From Croceicoccus naphthovorans (GTDB lineage Bacteria > Pseudomonadota > Alphaproteobacteria > Sphingomonadales > Sphingomonadaceae): a stretch of DNA of 64,000 nt. Position 1 is the first letter of the stretch, and each line of letters starts with the position of its first letter. The position numbers and the translations under genes are program-made. Positions 16,259 to 26,205 of the stretch are shown here, in pieces. Under the pieces are notes generated by a model. That model had not been told where the DNA came from, made no database searches, and saw only the letters and a program-made list of their open reading frames with translations. The stretch covers positions 251,501 through 315,500 of the forward strand of contig NZ_CP011770.1 in NCBI RefSeq assembly GCF_001028705.1. The letters are read 5' to 3'.

Positions 16259-17995
16259 TTAGTCCTTCTTCACCCTGTCGGCGTCGCGGCGTGCGCGGAT
16301 CATGAATTCGGATCGGGTACGCACCGGGATCAGCATCGTGCACCGCACGCCGCCCGGTTCGAAGACGAGGTCTACGGGGTTGCGCAATTCGTGCGCGACG
16401 ATCTTCTCGATCAGTTCGGTACCGAAGCCGCGTGGGCGGTCCTGCGGCACCGTCGGCCCGCCGCTTTCCTGCCAGCGGACGCGGACGAGGTTGTCCGACA
16501 CCAGATCCCAGACCACTTCGACCCGCCCATCCGGAACGCTCAGAGCGCCGAACTTGGCCGCATTTGTCGCCAGTTCGTGGATCGCGAGGCCCAACGACAG
16601 CGCATCGTTGGGCGCAAGGTCGACCGGCGGGCCCTGCATCTCGACAATGGACTCACGGCCCAAGGCGTAGGGTGCCATCTCTACCTCGATCACCGAGCGA
16701 ACCGGGGTCGTCCCCCATTCCGACTGGGTCAGCAGGTCATGCGTTGCCGACAATGCGCGAATGCGCCCGTCGAGCGACGTTGCAAAGCTATCCAGATCGG
16801 ATGCGCGGCGGCGCGTCAGCGAGACGATGGACAGGACGTTGGCCAGTGTATTCTTCACCCGGTGGTTCAACTCGCGGGTCAGCGAGTTGCGGATCGCGGC
16901 CTGTTCCTCAAGAATGCCGATCACTTGCCGCGCATCGGCGGCCTGCCGCGTCAGCAGCCATGCAATGGCCAGCGCCAGCGTCGCGACGACAAGGCCCGCC
17001 AGCAGGACGATCACCGCGATTTCGGACAACATCGAGGACTTCAGCGACTGAACCCGCATGGTCCATTCGCGATTGCCGACGTTGACTCTGGTGGTCAGGC
17101 TCTCACCCCCGGTTTCCCCTACCCGCAATTCGGCGAGGAGATTGTCGGGCTGAATGTCGCCATCGTAAAGCTGGATATGCGCGCGGTTCGGCAATTCACC
17201 TTCCAGCGCGGATTCCAGAAAATCCTGCGCGTTGAAGGGGCTGTAGACATAACCCTTGAGGCGGCGCGTGCCGTCGGCGGCGTTGACTTCAAACACCGGC
17301 ATATAACTGAGGAAGCCAGGCATCGCTTCCTCCTGCCCTTCCTGTACCAGCACGACTTTGCCCGATGCGGTGGGGCGTGACTGGCGCTCCGCCTCCAACA
17401 TGGCGGCGCGGCGGATGCGCTCGGAGAACATGTTGAAACCCAGAGCGCGTCGGTTCCGTTCGGTTAGCGGCTGAAGAAACGTGACCGGCACCGCATAGGC
17501 CTGATCCGACCGGGGCAGCGGGTGCACGGTAAAGCTGTCTGCCCCGATTTCGCGCATTCGCGCTTCGAAGGCGGGTATCTCGGCGCTATCGACCCGCGCA
17601 GCCCAGCCTATGCCCTCGGCACCCCGAAAATTGGCGTCGAGCCGCAATTGTCCCACGAAAGTCTGGAACATCGGTGCGGAAATCTCTGGCTGCGTGGCGA
17701 GCAGCGCGGCCCCCGCGCGCAGGTAGGCCGTGTTGGCATTGGCACGGCGTTCCAGCGCGCTGCTCGCGGCGGTGGCGATCTGTTGCAACTCGTTCACGCG
17801 GGCCTGCGTCTGCGACTTTTCGATTGCCCAGACGCCCACCGCGGTCAGCGCTGCGATAGCCACGAAAATCCCGATCGGCAGGGCGCGCGGATAGTGCGCA
17901 AAACCGCGCAGCACGCGGCCGATCCGGGGATCGGCCCGGCGTCCGCGGCGTTCTTCGACCTTGCGGTCGGCCTTGATCGGTGTCGCTTCGGTCAT
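16259..17995 (-). CDS. CHASE-domain HWE/HisKA_2-type sensor kinase of the stress locus
   Basis: From ATG 17995 the protein is 578 aa. It has a basic cytoplasmic N-terminus, a first membrane helix (PIGIFVAIAALTAVGVW), an extracytoplasmic CHASE-like domain of about 230 residues, a second helix (IAVIVLLAGLVVATLALAIA), then a HisKA_2-type domain with the phospho-accepting NHRVKNTLANV and a C-terminal ATPase with LAIHELATNAAKFGAL and GFGTELIE. Kinases of this class (PhyT/PhyK group) phosphorylate PhyR. Its position back-to-back with nepR-ecfG supports that partner. An upstream start at 18049 would add 18 residues that look non-conserved. Confidence 0.9.
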   Translation of the reverse strand: MTEATPIKADRKVEERRGRRADPRIGRVLRGFAHYPRALPIGIFVAIAALTAVGVWAIEKSQTQARVNELQQIATAASSALERRANANTAYLRAGAALLATQPEISAPMFQTFVGQLRLDANFRGAEGIGWAARVDSAEIPAFEARMREIGADSFTVHPLPRSDQAYAVPVTFLQPLTERNRRALGFNMFSERIRRAAMLEAERQSRPTASGKVVLVQEGQEEAMPGFLSYMPVFEVNAADGTRRLKGYVYSPFNAQDFLESALEGELPNRAHIQLYDGDIQPDNLLAELRVGETGGESLTTRVNVGNREWTMRVQSLKSSMLSEIAVIVLLAGLVVATLALAIAWLLTRQAADARQVIGILEEQAAIRNSLTRELNHRVKNTLANVLSIVSLTRRRASDLDSFATSLDGRIRALSATHDLLTQSEWGTTPVRSVIEVEMAPYALGRESIVEMQGPPVDLAPNDALSLGLAIHELATNAAKFGALSVPDGRVEVVWDLVSDNLVRVRWQESGGPTVPQDRPRGFGTELIEKIVAHELRNPVDLVFEPGGVRCTMLIPVRTRSEFMIRARRDADRVKKD

Positions 17996-18102
17996 GCCCC
18001 CGTCACGGTCCGTCAGGGCGCGTAAACGCGCATGACATCGCAGCCGCACAAAAGGTGATCGGTCAAAACGGAAGGCTCTTTATAGTTTTGGTCGCTATCC
18101 CG

Positions 18103-18129
18103 GGAACAATTCCACACTGGTTTCGTTCC
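18103..18129. promoter_or_regulatory. EcfG-type promoter of nepR-ecfG, possibly bidirectional
   Basis: On the plus strand GGAAC (18103-18107), 16 bp, CGTT (18124-18127) is a perfect EcfG site driving nepR-ecfG. On the minus strand the same DNA reads GGAAC (18129-18125), 16 bp, TGTT (18108-18105), one mismatch, facing the kinase gene. The plus-strand call is strong, and the minus-strand one is a hypothesis. Confidence 0.8.
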
Positions 18130-18241
18130 CGTTTGAGTGACGAGCATTTTTTCAAGACGCCCGGCTCCGCTGGTTGCCGGAATTTCGGGCGGCTCGACGG
18201 ACTGGAACGGGATCGCGGGGCTAAACCTCGCTGGAAAGCGA

Positions 18242-18406
18242 ATGAGGGACGTGAAGGGTAAAACCAACGATACGCATCCGCCGAAGAAAAGCGGTAAGCG
18301 ACCGGATTGGGCTGCCGGGCTCCGGCAGCTCTACGATTCCGTCGTGGAAGAACCGCTGCCTGACAGCTTCGACGATCTGCTGTCCAAATTCGATTCGGAC
18401 GACTGA
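18242..18406 (+). CDS. nepR: Anti-sigma factor NepR
   Basis: The 54-aa protein contains the NepR core: a first helix GLRQLYDSVVEEPLP and a second FDDLLSKFD, the two segments that clamp the sigma domains of EcfG or the sigma-like domain of PhyR. The start at ATG 18242 has GGAAAG nearby. A GTG at 18251 is possible. Its stop overlaps the ecfG ATG by one base (TGATG), so the pair is translationally coupled. An EcfG promoter lies about 115 bp upstream. Confidence 0.95.
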   Translation: MRDVKGKTNDTHPPKKSGKRPDWAAGLRQLYDSVVEEPLPDSFDDLLSKFDSDD

Positions 18407-19047
18407 TGTCCAGCGCCAAAGCGAATCGGCAAGCCGCCGAACCCGCCCCGCGTTCTGACGAAGCAGCGGACGACTTCGATTTCAAGAAAGAGCTGACTGC
18501 GGTCATCCCCCACCTGCGTGCCTTTGCGCGTGGCCTGTGCGGACGGCCCGACCTGGCCGACGATCTTGTGCAGGAAGCGTTGATGAAGGCATGGGCCGCG
18601 CAAGAGCGGTTTCAGCCCGGTACGTCGATGCGCGCGTGGACCTTTGTGATTCTGCGCAACGCGTACCTGACCGACATGCGCCGCAACCGGTTCCGCGCCG
18701 ATTACGACGAGACGGTGGCCGAACGTATTCTGACGGCCCCGGCCGGGCAGGAAGGCCCGATCCATCTGTCGGATATGCACCGCGCGCTGCTGACTCTTCC
18801 GCCCGAACGGCGAGAAGCGCTGTTGCTCGTTGGTGCGGGTGGCTTCAGTTACGAAGAAGCCGCAGAGATTTGCAACTGTGCGGTCGGCACGATCAAGAGC
18901 CGCGTGGGCCGGGCCCGTGCGGCGTTGAACTCGATGCTGGAAGACGGCGACGTGCCGCAACGCTCCACCGAAGATGCCGCCGCGCACGGCGCGATCATGG
19001 GCGAGCTTGACGACATGGCCGAGCCGCAAGTCAACGCCGGCCGATAG
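18406..19047 (+). CDS. ecfG: ECF sigma factor EcfG
   Basis: This 213-aa ECF15-type sigma factor directs general stress transcription. Region 2 (PHLRAFARGLCGRPDLADDLVQ and MRAWTFVILRNAYLTDMRR) recognises CGTT-type -10 elements. Region 4 (LTLPPERREALLLVGAGGFSYEEAAE and GTIKSRVGRARAAL) recognises GGAAC-type -35 elements. It is coupled to nepR by a one-base overlap. The short acidic C-terminus is outside the conserved core. Perfect target promoters in this window precede phyR, nepR-ecfG, the single-domain receiver and an OmpA lipoprotein. Confidence 0.96.
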   Translation: MSSAKANRQAAEPAPRSDEAADDFDFKKELTAVIPHLRAFARGLCGRPDLADDLVQEALMKAWAAQERFQPGTSMRAWTFVILRNAYLTDMRRNRFRADYDETVAERILTAPAGQEGPIHLSDMHRALLTLPPERREALLLVGAGGFSYEEAAEICNCAVGTIKSRVGRARAALNSMLEDGDVPQRSTEDAAAHGAIMGELDDMAEPQVNAGR

Positions 19048-19066
19048 GCGCGGCCCGGGGGGCGGC

Positions 19067-20287
19067 GTGAACGCGGGAAACCAGGACGAATCAGAGGGCA
19101 ACGAACCGCTGATCGGCGGATCGATGCAGGATCGCCAGCTGGAACGGCTGGCGGGCGACGTATCGAATGCGGACGAGCGCCCGGCGCGACGCACCATGCC
19201 CGATATCGATCTGGGGCGTTTGGGGTCGGCCTTGCTGCTGATGGCGGGCATCGGCCTGTTTCTCGCCCTGCCGTTCGTCCTGTCTTTCGGCTCGTTGGTC
19301 TTCCTGCCCTTTGTGACGGCGCTGGTTCTGACCATTCTGCTCTCGCCGCTGGCCGATCACCTTGCGCGCATCGGGCTGCCAAACGTGCTGGCCTCTTTCA
19401 TGGCGGTTGTGGTGTTCATCGCCGTGCTGGTATTGGCTGCCGCCGCGATCCTGCAACCGGCGGTCGTCATGTTCGACCGGGTGCCGGAAATGACCGCGTC
19501 GATCAGCGAGACATTCGGGCAGCTGCGCGGGCAGCTCGATTGGATCAACGATCTAAACCGCCAGATCGGGCAATTGGCCGGAGAACGGTCGGGCCAAGAA
19601 GTCGTGGTCGCCACCCCGTCGATGATCGAGCGGGTTGCGCTCGCCACGCCGACATTCGTGATCGAGACCTTGCTGACCCTGCTGATGGCGTTTTTCATGA
19701 TAGAGGCGCGGGTCCGGATGCGGCGGCGGCTCTTGCTGGAACGTGCGGAATTCGGCGCTTCGTTAAAGGCCGCACGCGCCGTGCGCGAAGTGCAGGACCG
19801 GGTGGCGAGCTATATTCTGACGGTCGGCCTGATCAATCTGGGCGTCGGCGTGATCGCCGCGCTGGGTGCTTGGGCGCTGGGCATGGAGGCCCCCATCATG
19901 TGGGGCGGTCTGGCGGCGATCCTGAACTTCCTGCCCTATCTCGGCCCGCTGGCGATGACGGGCATCCTGCTGCTCGTCGGGTTTGGCAGTGCCGATACAA
20001 TTCTGCTGGGACTGGCCCCGGCGGCGGCCTATCTGGCGCTTCACGCGATAGAGGCGAATGCCGTGACCCCCGCGATCCTTGGTGCTCGGTTTACCGTCAA
20101 TCCGGTGCTGATCCTGCTCGCCATCAGCTATTTCACGTGGATATGGGGCGTGCTGGGCGCGATCCTGTCGATGCCGATCCTGATCACTCTGATGGCGCTG
20201 ATCGAACATCTCGGCCATCCAAACATCATTGGATTCTTGTTCGGGGAGCCGCTATTTCTGCCAAGACAGGAAGAGGCCGAACCCTGA
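19067..20287 (+). CDS. AI-2E family (PerM-like) membrane permease
   Basis: This is a multi-helix membrane protein of the AI-2E transporter/PerM family: paired N-terminal helices, a soluble helical stretch with MFDRVPEM, and C-terminal membrane helices containing the family landmark NFLPYLGPL and the motif PAILGARFTVNPVLILLAI. Members export small molecules or ions such as AI-2 or Na+, and the substrate cannot be assigned. The start is placed at GTG 19067 (406 aa, G-rich ribosome site), with ATG 19121 as an alternative. It follows ecfG by 19 bp and may be read from the same transcript. Confidence 0.85.
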   Translation: MNAGNQDESEGNEPLIGGSMQDRQLERLAGDVSNADERPARRTMPDIDLGRLGSALLLMAGIGLFLALPFVLSFGSLVFLPFVTALVLTILLSPLADHLARIGLPNVLASFMAVVVFIAVLVLAAAAILQPAVVMFDRVPEMTASISETFGQLRGQLDWINDLNRQIGQLAGERSGQEVVVATPSMIERVALATPTFVIETLLTLLMAFFMIEARVRMRRRLLLERAEFGASLKAARAVREVQDRVASYILTVGLINLGVGVIAALGAWALGMEAPIMWGGLAAILNFLPYLGPLAMTGILLLVGFGSADTILLGLAPAAAYLALHAIEANAVTPAILGARFTVNPVLILLAISYFTWIWGVLGAILSMPILITLMALIEHLGHPNIIGFLFGEPLFLPRQEEAEP

Positions 20288-20310
20288 CCGAAATGTCAGC
20301 CGCGCAAACG

Positions 20311-20340
20311 AAAAGGCCGGGCATCGCTGCCCGGCCTTTT
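20311..20340. terminator. Bidirectional terminator between permease and sodB
   Basis: AAAAGGCCGGGCA (20311-20323), loop TCGC, TGCCCGGCCTTTT (20328-20340). The 13-bp stem has A/T runs on both sides and serves two convergent genes. Confidence 0.93.
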
Positions 20341-20364
20341 GCGTTTCGGTGATCCGTTCCGGAA

Positions 20365-20985
20365 TTAGTCCGAGGGATACGACCAGATCGAACCGCGCGC
20401 ATAATTCTCTGCGGCGAAGTCCCAGTTCAGGTGGCCGGTGCTGACCGCCTTGAGGTAATCGGGACGCACGTTCTTGTGGTCGAGGTAATAGGCGTGTTCC
20501 CACACGTCCAGCGTGAGAAGCGGGTTCTTGCCGCCGATTGCCAGCGTACCGGCATCGTGGGTTTCTTCGACCGAGAGCTTGCCGTCTGCATCGGCGGCCA
20601 GCCAGACCCAGCCCGACGCGAAGTGACCCGCGCCCGCAGTCTGCAGCTTTTCGACCAGCGCGTCGACCGAACCGAACGCGGCGTCGATCGCGGCCTTCAG
20701 GTCGCCCGACGGCGCGCCGCCTTCGGGGGCCATCGAGTGCCAGTAGAACGCGTGGTTCCAGCTTTGCGCCGAATTGTTGAACAGTCCCTTGTCACCCTTT
20801 TCGTCGGCAGCGGCGATGATTGCTTCCAGCGACGCGTCGGCAAGATCGGTGCCTTCGACGGCGGCGTTGGTCTTGTCGACATAGGCCTTGTGATGCTTCC
20901 CGTGGTGGGTCTGCAGCGTATCGGCGCTGATCGCCGGGCTCAGCGCATCGTGTGCATAAGGAAGGTCGGGAAAAGCAATAGCCAT
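20365..20985 (-). CDS. sodB: Superoxide dismutase [Fe]
   Basis: SodB dismutes superoxide to oxygen and peroxide in the cytoplasm. The 206-aa protein has the Fe/Mn-SOD metal ligands in [19 protein letters not shown] and [11 protein letters not shown]. The SWNHAFYW and [13 protein letters not shown] segments are characteristic of the iron type. The start at ATG 20985 has a clear AAGGAG site. A TTGACG element upstream (near 21050 on the minus strand) could be its -35. It is divergent from glmM. Confidence 0.95.
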   Translation of the reverse strand: MAIAFPDLPYAHDALSPAISADTLQTHHGKHHKAYVDKTNAAVEGTDLADASLEAIIAAADEKGDKGLFNNSAQSWNHAFYWHSMAPEGGAPSGDLKAAIDAAFGSVDALVEKLQTAGAGHFASGWVWLAADADGKLSVEETHDAGTLAIGGKNPLLTLDVWEHAYYLDHKNVRPDYLKAVSTGHLNWDFAAENYARGSIWSYPSD

Positions 20986-21167
20986 CAGGAAAGCTCCTTG
21001 AAGATTCAATGTCGTTGTCTGCGGTTCATAGATGTAAACGCGATTGTCAGCGTCAAGTTGCAGATCCGGGTATTTTTCGCACTTGCAGCGTTTCCGGTCC
21101 CTTCATTTCCGCCGCGTGGAGTGCCATGACGGGCGGAACGGCACGAACACCAGCGAAGGACATACGC

Positions 21168-22505
21168 TTGGGACGCAAGTATTTCGGCACCGACGGCATT
21201 CGCGGCCGGACCAATTCGGGCAACATGACCGCGACGATGGCGATGAAGGTCGGCCAGGCGGCGGGCACCTATTTCCTGCGCGGCGATCACCGGCACCGCG
21301 TGGTGATCGGCAAGGATACGCGGCTGTCGGGATATATGATGGAAAGCGCGATGGTGGCGGGGTTCACCAGCGTGGGGATGGATGTGGTCCTCCTCGGCCC
21401 TATGCCGACGCCTGCGGTGGCCCTGCTGGCACGGTCGATGCGCGCGGATCTGGGCGTGATGATTTCCGCCAGCCACAATCCGTTCGAGGATAACGGCATT
21501 AAGCTGTTCGGTCCCGACGGCTTCAAGCTGTCGGACGAGGATGAGCTGGCGGTCGAGATGATGATCGACCAAGAGCAACTGCTCGTCCGGCCCGAGGACA
21601 TCGGGCGCGCCCGGCGCATCGATGACGCGCGCGGGCGCTATATCCACGCGGTCAAGAACTCGCTGAACTCGCAGATCCGGCTCGACGACCTGAAGATCGT
21701 CGTCGATTGCGCAAATGGCGCCGCCTACGACGTGACCCCGCCCGCGTTTTGGGAACTGGGTGCGGAGGTTGTGTCGATGGGGGTCAGCCCCGACGGGCAC
21801 AACATCAACCGCGATGTAGGTTCTACTGCGCTGGATGCGATCAAGGCCCGCGTGGTCGAAGAAGGCGCAGACATCGGCATTGCGCTGGACGGCGATGCGG
21901 ACCGGCTGATCGTGGTGGACGAGAAGGGCAAGACCGTCGACGGCGACCAGATCATGGCGCTGATCGGGCGCGACTGGCACCGGCAGGAACGCCTGCGCGG
22001 CGGCGGTGTGGTGGCGACGGTGATGAGCAATCTCGGCCTCGAACGCTTTCTGGAAAGCGAGGGATTGAGCCTCGTGCGCACGGCGGTCGGCGACCGTTAC
22101 GTGCTGGAGGCGATGCGTGCGGGCGATTTCAACGTTGGCGGTGAACAGTCGGGGCACATGATCCTGCTCGACCATGCGACGACCGGCGATGGGACCGTGG
22201 CCGCGCTGCAAGTTCTGGCCGCTCTGGTCCAGTCGGGCAAACCGGCGAGCGAATTGCTGCATTTGTTCGAACCGGTGCCGCAGATCCTGAAGAACGTGCG
22301 GTTCACCGGCAATCCGCTGGAAACGACGCTGGTGAAAGACGCCATCGCGCATGGCGAGGGCACGCTGGCGGGCAAGGGCCGGGTCGTCATCCGCAAGTCC
22401 GGCACCGAACCTGTCGTGCGCGTCATGGCAGAGGGCGACGATGCGGGCGAGGTCGAGAGTGTGGTCGACGCGATCTGCGACGCCGTAAAGGAAGCGAGCG
22501 CCTGA
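21168..22505 (+). CDS. glmM: Phosphoglucosamine mutase GlmM
   Basis: GlmM converts glucosamine-6-phosphate to glucosamine-1-phosphate for peptidoglycan and LPS precursors. The start is placed at TTG 21168, preceded by GAAGGA 7 bases upstream. It gives an N-terminus matching GlmM proteins ([12 protein letters not shown]) and a length of 445 aa, the same as the E. coli enzyme. The catalytic phosphoserine loop is [12 protein letters not shown], the metal loop DGDADR, and the sugar-binding segment [12 protein letters not shown] 21126 in frame is a less likely start. The next gene overlaps its stop by one base. Confidence 0.95.
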   Translation: MGRKYFGTDGIRGRTNSGNMTATMAMKVGQAAGTYFLRGDHRHRVVIGKDTRLSGYMMESAMVAGFTSVGMDVVLLGPMPTPAVALLARSMRADLGVMISASHNPFEDNGIKLFGPDGFKLSDEDELAVEMMIDQEQLLVRPEDIGRARRIDDARGRYIHAVKNSLNSQIRLDDLKIVVDCANGAAYDVTPPAFWELGAEVVSMGVSPDGHNINRDVGSTALDAIKARVVEEGADIGIALDGDADRLIVVDEKGKTVDGDQIMALIGRDWHRQERLRGGGVVATVMSNLGLERFLESEGLSLVRTAVGDRYVLEAMRAGDFNVGGEQSGHMILLDHATTGDGTVAALQVLAALVQSGKPASELLHLFEPVPQILKNVRFTGNPLETTLVKDAIAHGEGTLAGKGRVVIRKSGTEPVVRVMAEGDDAGEVESVVDAICDAVKEASA

Positions 22506-22723
22506 TGCTGGAAATGCGCCCCCACTGCGAACGCTGCGACACCGACCTGCCGCCCGAAGCGGCGGGGGCTTTCATCTGCAGCTTCGAATGCACCTACTGT
22601 GCCGAATGCGCGGACGAGCTGGACGACCTCTGCCCCAAGTGCGGCGGTGAACTGACCGATCGGCCCACACGGTCCAAGGCGAACCAGCTGAAAGGCGCCG
22701 ATATGCGGGACGCGCAGGGGTGA
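22505..22723 (+). CDS. DUF1272 zinc-ribbon-like small protein
   Basis: The 72-aa protein carries Cys pairs typical of DUF1272: CERCD, CTYCAEC and CPKCGGEL, likely binding zinc. Function is unknown. It overlaps the glmM stop by one base and the thiD start by four, so it is translated within the glmM-thiD operon. Confidence 0.85.
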   Translation: MLEMRPHCERCDTDLPPEAAGAFICSFECTYCAECADELDDLCPKCGGELTDRPTRSKANQLKGADMRDAQG

Positions 22724-23487
22724 CGACACCGCCACGCGTTCTGGTCATCGCCGGGTCCGACAGCTCGGGCGGCGCGGGCATTCAGGCAGACATCAAGACG
22801 ATCACGATGCTGGGCGGTTACGCGATGACCGCGATCACCGCGATCACCGCGCAGAACACGACCGGGGTGCAGGCGGTGGAAGTGTTGTCGCCGGACTTGG
22901 TCGTAGCGCAGGCGCGGAGTTGTATCGACGATATCGGCGTGGATGCGGTAAAGATCGGGATGCTCGGGTCGCCCGCAATCGCGCACGCCCTGGCGGACTT
23001 GCTGGAAGACGTGGATGCGCCGGTGGTCTTCGACCCGGTAATGGTCGCGACTAGTGGGTCGGTGCTGGCCGATGCGGATACGATAGCGGCGTTCGAACGC
23101 CTTATGCATTTGGCGACGCTGACGACACCGAACTATCCCGAATTGGCCAAGTTGGGTGGGGCCGAAAACCTGATCGCAAAGGGCGTCACCTTCCTCGCCA
23201 AAGGCGGCGACGCACCCGGAGAGTTCGTGAAGGACCGGCTGCATCGCCCCGGCAACGAGCCGATGGAATGGTCAGCCTCTCGTATCGATACGCGTCATAC
23301 CCACGGCACCGGATGCACCATGGCCAGCGCCATCGCGACCGGGTTGGGTTCAGGAATTTCGCTGGAAGCCGCAATCGAACGAGCGCGCGATTTCGTCCGA
23401 GCCGCCCTGCTCGCCGCACCCGGCTTTGGCGCCGGGCACGGTCCGTTGGGCCATCAGGCGGTCAGGAAAAACTGGTCGCCGGGTTAA
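22720..23487 (+). CDS. thiD: Hydroxymethylpyrimidine/phosphomethylpyrimidine kinase ThiD
   Basis: ThiD phosphorylates HMP and HMP-P in thiamine biosynthesis. The 255-aa ribokinase-like protein starts at GTG 22720 inside the end of the DUF1272 gene. Landmarks are VLVIAGSDSSGGAGIQADIK at the substrate site, DPVMVATSGS, and the anion-hole/catalytic segment THGTGCTMASAIA. Its 3' end overlaps the convergent LOG-family gene by 26 bases. Confidence 0.94.
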   Translation: MTTPPRVLVIAGSDSSGGAGIQADIKTITMLGGYAMTAITAITAQNTTGVQAVEVLSPDLVVAQARSCIDDIGVDAVKIGMLGSPAIAHALADLLEDVDAPVVFDPVMVATSGSVLADADTIAAFERLMHLATLTTPNYPELAKLGGAENLIAKGVTFLAKGGDAPGEFVKDRLHRPGNEPMEWSASRIDTRHTHGTGCTMASAIATGLGSGISLEAAIERARDFVRAALLAAPGFGAGHGPLGHQAVRKNWSPG

Positions 23488-24409
23488 GCTTGTAGAATTT
23501 CACGATCCGCTCCCACGCTTCGTCGGCGGTATCGACGATGCGGAACAGTTTCAGATCCTCGTGGCTGATCACGCCTTCGTCGGCCAGTGCCTCGAAATTC
23601 ACGACCTTTTCCCAGAACGACCGACCGAACAGGAAGATCGGGATTGGCCTCATCTTTCCCGTCTGGACGAGGGTAAGCGTTTCGAAAAACTCGTCGAAAG
23701 TACCAAACCCGCCGGGGAACACCGCCAGCGCGCGCGCGCGCATCAAAAAGTGCATCTTGCGCAGCGCAAAATAGTGGAACTGCAATGACAGACGCGGCGT
23801 AACATATTCGTTAGGGGCCTGCTCATGCGGCAGAACGATGTTGAGGCCGACCGATTCCGCCCCGGCCTCATGCGCGCCGCGATTGGCTGCCTCCATGATC
23901 GAAGGTCCGCCGCCCGAACAGACGACGAATTGCCGGTCACCGTTTTCGACGATGGCCGCCGCACTCGCCATATAAGCCAGCTTGCGCGCTTCCTCGTAAT
24001 ACTTGGTCTTGGCAGCGAGGCTCTCGATCACCGCCCGCCCGCGCGGATCGCTGTCGGCCTTGGCCAGCAGGTCTTCGGCATCCTCGGGAGAGGGAATGCG
24101 TGCCGACCCGTAAATGACCAGCATCGAACCGACACCAGCCTCTTCCAGCATCGTTTCGGCCTTGAGCAATTCCAGTTGGAACCGCACCGGACGCAGATCG
24201 TCGCGCAGCAGGAAATCGGTGTCGCGGAAGGCGAGGCGATAGGCCGGGTGGCTGGTCTGCGGCGTGTGGGTGGGAGAGCCTTCGGAGAAGGCCGCTTCCT
24301 GTTCAGCCTTGTAGAATTTGCGCGGAGTAAGCGCGCGATCGGCGGGCTCTGGTTTGCCGTGCGGGCCGGGTTTGCCGGGTTCGTGCGGCGGTTCCTTGCG
24401 GTCGGTCAT
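23462..24409 (-). CDS. LOG family (TIGR00730-like) protein
   Basis: From ATG 24409 (GGAGAG site) the product is 315 aa. It has the lysine-decarboxylase-like Rossmann fold of the LOG family, with CSGGGPSIMEAANRGAHEAG and the hallmark PGGFGTFDEFFE. Many members are cytokinin-activating nucleotide 5'-monophosphate phosphoribohydrolases. This longer type, with a Pro-rich N-terminus of about 70 residues, may instead be a nucleosidase of the PpnN kind, so the substrate is unsettled. It is convergent with thiD. Confidence 0.85.
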   Translation of the reverse strand: MTDRKEPPHEPGKPGPHGKPEPADRALTPRKFYKAEQEAAFSEGSPTHTPQTSHPAYRLAFRDTDFLLRDDLRPVRFQLELLKAETMLEEAGVGSMLVIYGSARIPSPEDAEDLLAKADSDPRGRAVIESLAAKTKYYEEARKLAYMASAAAIVENGDRQFVVCSGGGPSIMEAANRGAHEAGAESVGLNIVLPHEQAPNEYVTPRLSLQFHYFALRKMHFLMRARALAVFPGGFGTFDEFFETLTLVQTGKMRPIPIFLFGRSFWEKVVNFEALADEGVISHEDLKLFRIVDTADEAWERIVKFYKLNPATSFS

Positions 24410-24471
24410 GTCTCTCCGATGGGTGTCGTCTGGCATTGGCTGACAGATAGGTTGCGCGTCGGCGGATCACA

Positions 24472-24504
24472 AAGAAAAAGGGCGGTCCCTCTCGGCACCG
24501 CCCT
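24472..24504 (-). terminator. etfBA terminator
   Basis: On the minus strand AGGGCGGT (24504-24497) pairs with ACCGCCCT (24486-24479), followed by a T-rich run (24478-24472). It lies 24 bases after the etfA stop. Confidence 0.88.
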
Positions 24505-24527
24505 GTTCCGTTCACCATCCGGCAGGC

Positions 24528-25457
24528 TCAGAGCTTCTCGGTAAGTTCCGGTACGGCCTTGTAGAGATCGGCGACCAGCCCGAGGTCAGCGACCTGGAAG
24601 ATGGGTGCGTCCTCGTCCTTGTTGATGGCGATGATGGTCTTGCTGTCCTTCATGCCTGCAAGGTGCTGGATCGCGCCGCTGATGCCGATGGCGATGTAGA
24701 CTTCGGGTGCCACGATCTTGCCGGTCTGGCCGACCTGGTAGTCGTTGGGTACATAGCCCGCATCGACCGCCGCGCGGCTCGCGCCCACGCCCGCGCCCAG
24801 CTTGTCGGCCAGCGGCATGATCAGGCTTTCGAACGTCTCGCCGTCTTTCAGCGCGCGGCCGCCCGACACGATGATCTTGGCCGAGGTCAGTTCGGGGCGC
24901 TCGCTCTCGGCGATTTCCGCGCCGACGAAGCTCGACAGACCCTTGTCACCGGCCGACGCGACATCTTCGATCGCGCCCGAACCGCCGCTCGTCTCCGCCT
25001 TGTCGAAGGCGGTGCCGCGTACGGTGACGACCAGCTTGGCATCGGTGCTTTCGACCGTCGCGATGGCGTTGCCGGCATAGATCGGGCGGGTGAAGGTCTT
25101 CTCGCCTTCGACCGAGAGGATATCGCTGATCTGCATGACGTCGAGCATGGCGGCGACGCGCGGGGCGATGTTCTTGCCGTTGGTGGTGGCCGGCGCGACG
25201 AACGCGTCGTGATGGCCCATCAATTCGACGATCAGCGGCGCGACGTTTTCAGCAAGCGCGTGCGCATAGACCGCATCGTCGGCAAGATGGACCTTGCCCA
25301 CGCCTGCGACCTGTGCGGCCTGTTCGGCCACCGCGCGGCAGCCTTCGCCCGCGACAAACAGGTGGACTTCGCCCAGCTTGCCCGCGGCGGTGACGGCGGC
25401 CAGCGTCGCATCGGCCATGTTCGCATTGTCGTGTTCGACCCAGACGAGCGTTTTCAT
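24528..25457 (-). CDS. etfA: Electron transfer flavoprotein subunit alpha
   Basis: EtfA with EtfB carries electrons from acyl-CoA and other dehydrogenases to ETF-ubiquinone oxidoreductase. The 309-aa protein has the ETF alpha N-terminal domain and the C-terminal FAD-binding domain with [40 protein letters not shown] and the closing [10 protein letters not shown]. It lies one base downstream of etfB. The bkd operon in this window makes acyl-CoAs whose oxidation would need this pair. Confidence 0.95.
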   Translation of the reverse strand: MKTLVWVEHDNANMADATLAAVTAAGKLGEVHLFVAGEGCRAVAEQAAQVAGVGKVHLADDAVYAHALAENVAPLIVELMGHHDAFVAPATTNGKNIAPRVAAMLDVMQISDILSVEGEKTFTRPIYAGNAIATVESTDAKLVVTVRGTAFDKAETSGGSGAIEDVASAGDKGLSSFVGAEIAESERPELTSAKIIVSGGRALKDGETFESLIMPLADKLGAGVGASRAAVDAGYVPNDYQVGQTGKIVAPEVYIAIGISGAIQHLAGMKDSKTIIAINKDEDAPIFQVADLGLVADLYKAVPELTEKL

Positions 25458-25458
25458 G

Positions 25459-26205
25459 TTACGCAACTCCCATCGACTTGAGCTTGGCGACGAGTTCGTC
25501 GACATCGGCAACCTTGATCCCGGCCTGACGGACCGGCGGTTCGGAGACGTTCGTCGTCTTCAGACGCGGCGCGGTGTCGACGCCGTAATCGGCAGGCGTC
25601 TTGGTTTCGAGCGGCTTCTTCTTCGCCTTCATGATGTTGGGCAGCGAAGCGTAGCGCGGTTCGTTAAGCCGCAGGTCGGCGGTGACGATCGCGGGCAGCG
25701 CCAGCTTTACCGTTTCCAGACCGCCGTCGACTTCGCGCGTGACCGTGACGTGATCGCCTTCGACCACGATCTTGTTGGCGAACGTGCCCTGCGGCCGGTC
25801 CATCAGCGCGGCCAGCATCTGGCCGGTCTGGTTGCTGTCGTCGTCGATCGCCTGCTTGCCCAGCAGGACAAGACCCGGCTCGACCTCGGCGGCAACCGCC
25901 TTCAGGATCTTGGCAACGGCGAGCGGTTCGACCTCGTCGTCGGTCTCGACCAGGATCGCGCTATCGGCACCCATGGCGAGCGCGGTGCGCAGCGTTTCCT
26001 GCGCCTTTGCCGGGCCGATCGAAACGGCAACGATCTCCGAAACCGTACCCGCTTCCTTCAACCGGATCGCTTCTTCGACCGCGATCTCGTCGAACGGGTT
26101 CATGCTCATCTTCACGTTGGCCAGGTCAACGCCCGAACCGTCCGCCTTCACCCGAGGCTTCACATTGTAATCAATCACCCGCTTTACGGGTACCAAGGCT
26201 TTCAT
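25459..26205 (-). CDS. etfB: Electron transfer flavoprotein subunit beta
   Basis: This 248-aa ETF beta subunit binds AMP. It starts [14 protein letters not shown] and contains [19 protein letters not shown], the AMP-loop region [19 protein letters not shown], and the C-terminal recognition-loop segment [20 protein letters not shown]. It is upstream of etfA with a one-base gap and downstream of sucC on the same strand, separated by a terminator. Confidence 0.96.
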   Translation of the reverse strand: MKALVPVKRVIDYNVKPRVKADGSGVDLANVKMSMNPFDEIAVEEAIRLKEAGTVSEIVAVSIGPAKAQETLRTALAMGADSAILVETDDEVEPLAVAKILKAVAAEVEPGLVLLGKQAIDDDSNQTGQMLAALMDRPQGTFANKIVVEGDHVTVTREVDGGLETVKLALPAIVTADLRLNEPRYASLPNIMKAKKKPLETKTPADYGVDTAPRLKTTNVSEPPVRQAGIKVADVDELVAKLKSMGVA

